The position numbers and the translations under genes were made by a program. Of a stretch of 64,000 nucleotides of DNA, positions 60,893 through 64,000 are shown piece by piece. The DNA comes from Rosettibacter sp037481715 (GTDB taxonomy: Bacteria; Bacteroidota; Ignavibacteria; Ignavibacteriales; Melioribacteraceae): assembly GCA_037481715.1 (NCBI GenBank), contig JBBFLD010000012.1, positions 1-64,000 on the forward strand, in the 5' to 3' direction. Every line of letters begins with the position of its first letter. The first letter of the stretch is position 1. The notes beneath the pieces were generated by a model. It was not told where the DNA came from, made no database searches, and was given only the letters and a program-made list of their open reading frames with translations.

Positions 60893-63586
60893 CTAAAAAC
60901 TTATTGATGCACCAATTATTATTTGTCTTGGTGATGAATAGAAATCAGGTCTTGTAAAATATTCTTCCAGTGTATTAACTCCTCTCGGTGCCTCTTGAGC
61001 TCTTGTTAATTCAAGTGTATAACCTGCTCTGCCGGTATCTGTAAATACTTCAATTTCATTTGCAGTATCGAACAGATTATAAACTTTTGCATAAATCGAA
61101 AATTGTTTGCCAAAGAGTTTTATATATTTTGTTAAATATAAATCAACATTGAAAAATGCTGGTCTATTTTCACTATTTTCTAAACCAGTTCTCTGATTTT
61201 GAAATGAAGGAGTATAAGGCAAACCTGAGCCAAGTCTTCCAATAACACTTGCAATAAAATCACCAGGATTTCCTGCAGTTAAAGTAAAATTAACTGAATG
61301 CCTTCTATCCCAATTTAATGGGACCATTTGTTTATTAGCTTCGATTGGTGGATTTGCTTGTGCTTTGTTATATGCATCATTTGGGTCGGATGCATTTCCT
61401 TTTGCTACTTGAAATGTATAATCTAAAGTAGCTCCAATTCCATCACTAAATCTTTTTTCAAATGAAATTGTAAATCCTTTGACTGAACCATAGTCGCGAT
61501 TAATCAACTTACTGAATTTTCGAAATTCATTTTTAATATGAACTTCGGTTCCAAGTAAGTTTCTTATATCTTTATAATAGCCAGTTACAGTAATTCCAAA
61601 ATTTTGTGCTAATTCTTGTTGTAACCCAATTTCATACATTACTGTTTGTTGAGCATCAAGGTCTGCATTACCAATTGTGTTGCCAACATTTTCCGGAAAG
61701 TCTCCAGTTAATGGTATTCTAAAATTTGGATTTCGATATAAATACTCAAAAGGAGGAATCTGGAAAAAATGTCCATAAGAAATATGAATTGCTCCTTTGT
61801 CTGTTATTGGATAAGAAATTCCTATACGAGGGCTGATTTGATATTTTGATTTTGCTTTTTCTAAAAGTGAATCTGGATATGGTGGTTGAAGCTGATCTAA
61901 TATTGAAACTTTATTAGCATCTTTCAAATAATTTCCATCTGGTTCAAAAAAGTCTAATCGAACACCAACATTTACAACTAAATATTCAAGTTCAATTTTA
62001 TCTTGAAGATATGCAGCTAATTGATATGGATTTGTTTTGTAAACATTATAATTAAAAGAACCAGGCTGCGGCAGAGCAGGTTTATAATTTGTTGTTGCAT
62101 CAATTACAATTTGAAAATCTTTGTATTCAAGATTGTGATATTTATATTCAACGCCAGTTTTAATTTGATGAACATTATTTATCTGCCATGTTAAATCAAC
62201 TTTCCCGGTATAAGTTGATGTTGTATGATAAAAATGCCAATTTTCTGTTCCGCCTGTTAAAAATGCATTTCCGCTTACATCTCTCATTCTTTCTGGTTTT
62301 ACATAACGAGGGTCAAGTGGATTTTCATAGACATACTGCTTATACTTTGTTGTAAAACTTGATGCCATAAAATCAATAAATGCAGAATTACTCAAAACAT
62401 GAGTATAACTTAAACTTGTCAAAAAACTTTTCTGAAATTTTTTATAATCACCATCAGGATTTAATTTGAATCGATGATTATAATCTTTCCATTCTTGATT
62501 TTGATAGAGTGAGTTAATTACAAGACCTTTCCCTTTCCCGCTTAAATCAATAGAAAGTTTTCCTTGCAATGTATAACGCTTATTATAATTCATAGGAACA
62601 AATTTATTATCGCCGGTTGCCCCTACATACCAATCTTTGGGGTCATTAGCAGAAAAATTAGATGAATCTGAAGGATTAAACATTCTTCTGCCATAAAGAT
62701 AACCATCATCATTGAAATATCTTCCACTGATATAAAATTTTAAAATATTTTTTAAACCTGGAATCGGACCACTTAAACTTCCCTGAAAATTATAAACATC
62801 TTGAGGAGAGATATGAGAAATGTTTTGATATAAATTTTTTCGTGTTGTAAAATAATCACCGGTATAAATTGAAATATCACCTTCTAATTTATCACTTGCA
62901 ATTTTTGTAACCTGGTTAACAACACCTGACAAAGCTTCTCCATATTCAGCATTAAAAGTTCCAGTAAGAACCTGAAGTTCTTGAATGCTGTTGATTTCTG
63001 CTTCGAGAGCAGAGGAACCAGAATAAGCATCATTAACAGAAATTCCATCAATTAAATATTTTACTTCGTTACTTCTTCCACCACGAAAATGTCCATCAAC
63101 TACTCCAGCTTGAAGATTAATAACTGATTGAACATTTTCTAATGGAAGCATTGAAATTTGTTCGCCGCTTACTTTTGCTTCGGTAGAAGTTAAATCTTTT
63201 TGAACAATAGGCTTTTGTGCTGTAACAATAATATCACTAATAGAAACAGCTTCTTCTCTCATTTGAATATCAACTCTTGTAGTTTGGTCAACCGAAACAC
63301 GAACATTTTTTATAACAACAGCCGAATAGCCAACAAGTGATGCTTTGATTTCATAAATCCCTGGAGGAATATTAATAATGAAATAATTTCCGTCCACATC
63401 TGTTGCAGCACCCATTGAAGTTCCAACAATTACAACATTAACACCAATTAAAGCCTCTCCTGAATTTGCATCAACAACTTTTCCTGCAATTTTACCTGTT
63501 GTTCCTGCATTAATTTCAATAGAAAAAATTATTAACAAAAAAACTGTATTGACAAAATTCTTTACATATTTTCTCGCAGTGAACAT
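60893..63586 (-). CDS. TonB-dependent receptor of the mannoside operon
   Basis: Protein of 897 residues from ATG 63586, which has AGGTGA six bases upstream; a GTG three codons earlier coincides with that site. A signal peptide ends near 'EINAG'. The carboxypeptidase-regulatory domain (about 28-105, 'GKVVDANSGEALIGVNVVIV') precedes a plug ('VINLQAGVVDGHFRGGRSNE', 'YLIDGISVNDAYSGSS') and a barrel ending 'QIIIGASISF'. It starts the 24 kb operon and should import oligosaccharides. No SusD homologue is adjacent. Its plug resembles those of receptors that pair with large T9SS proteins in Ignavibacteria rather than SusC. Confidence 0.9.
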   Translation of the reverse strand: MFTARKYVKNFVNTVFLLIIFSIEINAGTTGKIAGKVVDANSGEALIGVNVVIVGTSMGAATDVDGNYFIINIPPGIYEIKASLVGYSAVVIKNVRVSVDQTTRVDIQMREEAVSISDIIVTAQKPIVQKDLTSTEAKVSGEQISMLPLENVQSVINLQAGVVDGHFRGGRSNEVKYLIDGISVNDAYSGSSALEAEINSIQELQVLTGTFNAEYGEALSGVVNQVTKIASDKLEGDISIYTGDYFTTRKNLYQNISHISPQDVYNFQGSLSGPIPGLKNILKFYISGRYFNDDGYLYGRRMFNPSDSSNFSANDPKDWYVGATGDNKFVPMNYNKRYTLQGKLSIDLSGKGKGLVINSLYQNQEWKDYNHRFKLNPDGDYKKFQKSFLTSLSYTHVLSNSAFIDFMASSFTTKYKQYVYENPLDPRYVKPERMRDVSGNAFLTGGTENWHFYHTTSTYTGKVDLTWQINNVHQIKTGVEYKYHNLEYKDFQIVIDATTNYKPALPQPGSFNYNVYKTNPYQLAAYLQDKIELEYLVVNVGVRLDFFEPDGNYLKDANKVSILDQLQPPYPDSLLEKAKSKYQISPRIGISYPITDKGAIHISYGHFFQIPPFEYLYRNPNFRIPLTGDFPENVGNTIGNADLDAQQTVMYEIGLQQELAQNFGITVTGYYKDIRNLLGTEVHIKNEFRKFSKLINRDYGSVKGFTISFEKRFSDGIGATLDYTFQVAKGNASDPNDAYNKAQANPPIEANKQMVPLNWDRRHSVNFTLTAGNPGDFIASVIGRLGSGLPYTPSFQNQRTGLENSENRPAFFNVDLYLTKYIKLFGKQFSIYAKVYNLFDTANEIEVFTDTGRAGYTLELTRAQEAPRGVNTLEEYFTRPDFYSSPRQIIIGASISF

Positions 63587-63782
63587 AAAATTCACCTAAT
63601 TTTTTTTTTTACAATTTAAGTTGCATGCCCAAAATAGATTTTCTAAATCTGTTTCAAGCAGTTAGAAATCTTATCTTCTGTAATTCAAAATTTTCAGTAA
63701 ACACAGTAAAATCAGTTTAATCAAATTGACAAAGGAAAAATTGAGAAAATAATTTTATTCAAAAAATCCTATTGTTAATTAA

Positions 63783-63809
63783 GGGGCTGACAATATTTCA
63801 GCCAGCCCC
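63783..63809 (-). terminator. Probable terminator of the upstream T9SS cargo gene
   Basis: A perfect 7 bp GC-rich stem (GGGGCTG / CAGCCCC) with a 13-base loop lies 9 bp past the stop at 63819. On the minus strand TTAATTAA and later TTTTTT follow, so the U tract is imperfect. It marks the border with the mannoside operon. Confidence 0.6.
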
Positions 63810-63818
63810 AATAAATTA

Positions 63819-64000
63819 TTATTTAAGAAGAATCATCTTCTTTGATTGAACGAAATCACCTGCTTCAATTCTATAGATATAAGTTCCAGCAGATACACGA
63901 GCACCAGCATTATTTGTTCCATTCCATTCAATTTTATAAACACCAGGAGCTTGCTCTGAATTGAGCAATGTTTTTACTTCTCTTCCAAGAATATCATAGA
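63819..64000 (-). CDS. C-terminal end of a T9SS cargo protein (partial)
   Basis: Reverse-strand reading gives 59 residues running off the window, from 'YDILGREVKTLLNSEQAPGV' to 'AGTYIYRIEAGDF' and the end 'VQSKKMILLK', then TAA at 63819-63821. This is the final part of a T9SS C-terminal sorting domain, almost the same in pattern as those at 5136, 17411 and 40470. The rest of the gene lies outside, so its main function is unknown. The terminator hairpin directly downstream supports the real end of a gene here. Confidence 0.88.
   Translation of the reverse strand, partial: YDILGREVKTLLNSEQAPGVYKIEWNGTNNAGARVSAGTYIYRIEAGDFVQSKKMILLK

Noticed and set aside
23393..63586. Classical SusC/SusD loci
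   Set aside because: Neither TonB receptor has a SusD-like lipoprotein neighbour, and their plug sequences do not look SusC-like.
1..64000. tRNA, rRNA, CRISPR arrays, insertion sequences, prophage
   Set aside because: No transposase, integrase, repeat-spacer pattern or RNA gene could be seen anywhere in the window.

Overview
The window is AT-rich and every gene I can support is on the minus strand, so transcription runs from high to low coordinates. The best taxonomic match is a low-GC, Gram-negative member of the Bacteroidota/Chlorobi group, most likely Ignavibacteria (Melioribacteraceae-like). The reasons are type IX secretion C-terminal domains with the 'NYPNPFNP' hallmark, a PorV-like protein, TonB-dependent receptors with N-terminal carboxypeptidase-regulatory domains but no SusD partners, and a bacterial microcompartment (BMC) operon. 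This placement is inference from gene content.

Region A (39359-63586) is a roughly 24 kb run of 14 closely spaced or overlapping genes that looks like one beta-mannoside utilisation operon. In transcription order it encodes a TonB-dependent receptor, a 1078-residue surface protein, a PorV-like protein, a SurA/PpiC-like chaperone, a sugar ABC importer (lipoprotein plus two permeases), two GH130 proteins, two alpha/alpha-barrel proteins, a GH2 beta-mannosidase, a LamG protein with a T9SS domain, and the importer ATPase. It reads as a SusD-less route from cell surface to cytoplasm, ending in phosphorolysis.

Region B (29750-39079) is a 14-gene BMC operon: PduL, four BMC-P, three BMC-H, a CoA-acylating aldehyde dehydrogenase, a class II aldolase, acetate kinase, LutC, a LutB-LutA fusion, and a 111-residue protein of unknown function. 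It matches the planctomycete/verrucomicrobial type of compartment for L-fucose and L-rhamnose. Three enzymes or enzyme candidates plus the unknown small protein carry similar amphipathic helices that could be encapsulation peptides. The Lut genes would extend the pathway from lactate to pyruvate. A strong promoter and a palindromic site lie just upstream.

Region C (26675-29689) holds a LacI-type regulator and rhamnulokinase. The regulator's upstream region carries a near-perfect 20 bp palindrome that shares 18 identical bases with the site at the BMC promoter, so the LacI protein probably controls the BMC operon and itself.

Region D (90-26344) is a rhamnogalacturonan-I/pectin degradation locus: TonB-dependent receptor, beta-helix protein, esterase, PL11 lyase, GH31, PL9 pectate lyase, GH106 rhamnosidase, GH2, a duplicated carbohydrate-binding-like protein, GH105 and a PL26-like exo-lyase. 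Several are T9SS cargo. Together B, C and D suggest one system: RG-I is cut at the cell surface, L-rhamnose is released, phosphorylated by RhaB, and cleaved and oxidised through the microcompartment. No rhamnose isomerase or rhamnose transporter is visible here. The window ends in the C-terminus of another T9SS cargo gene (63819-64000).
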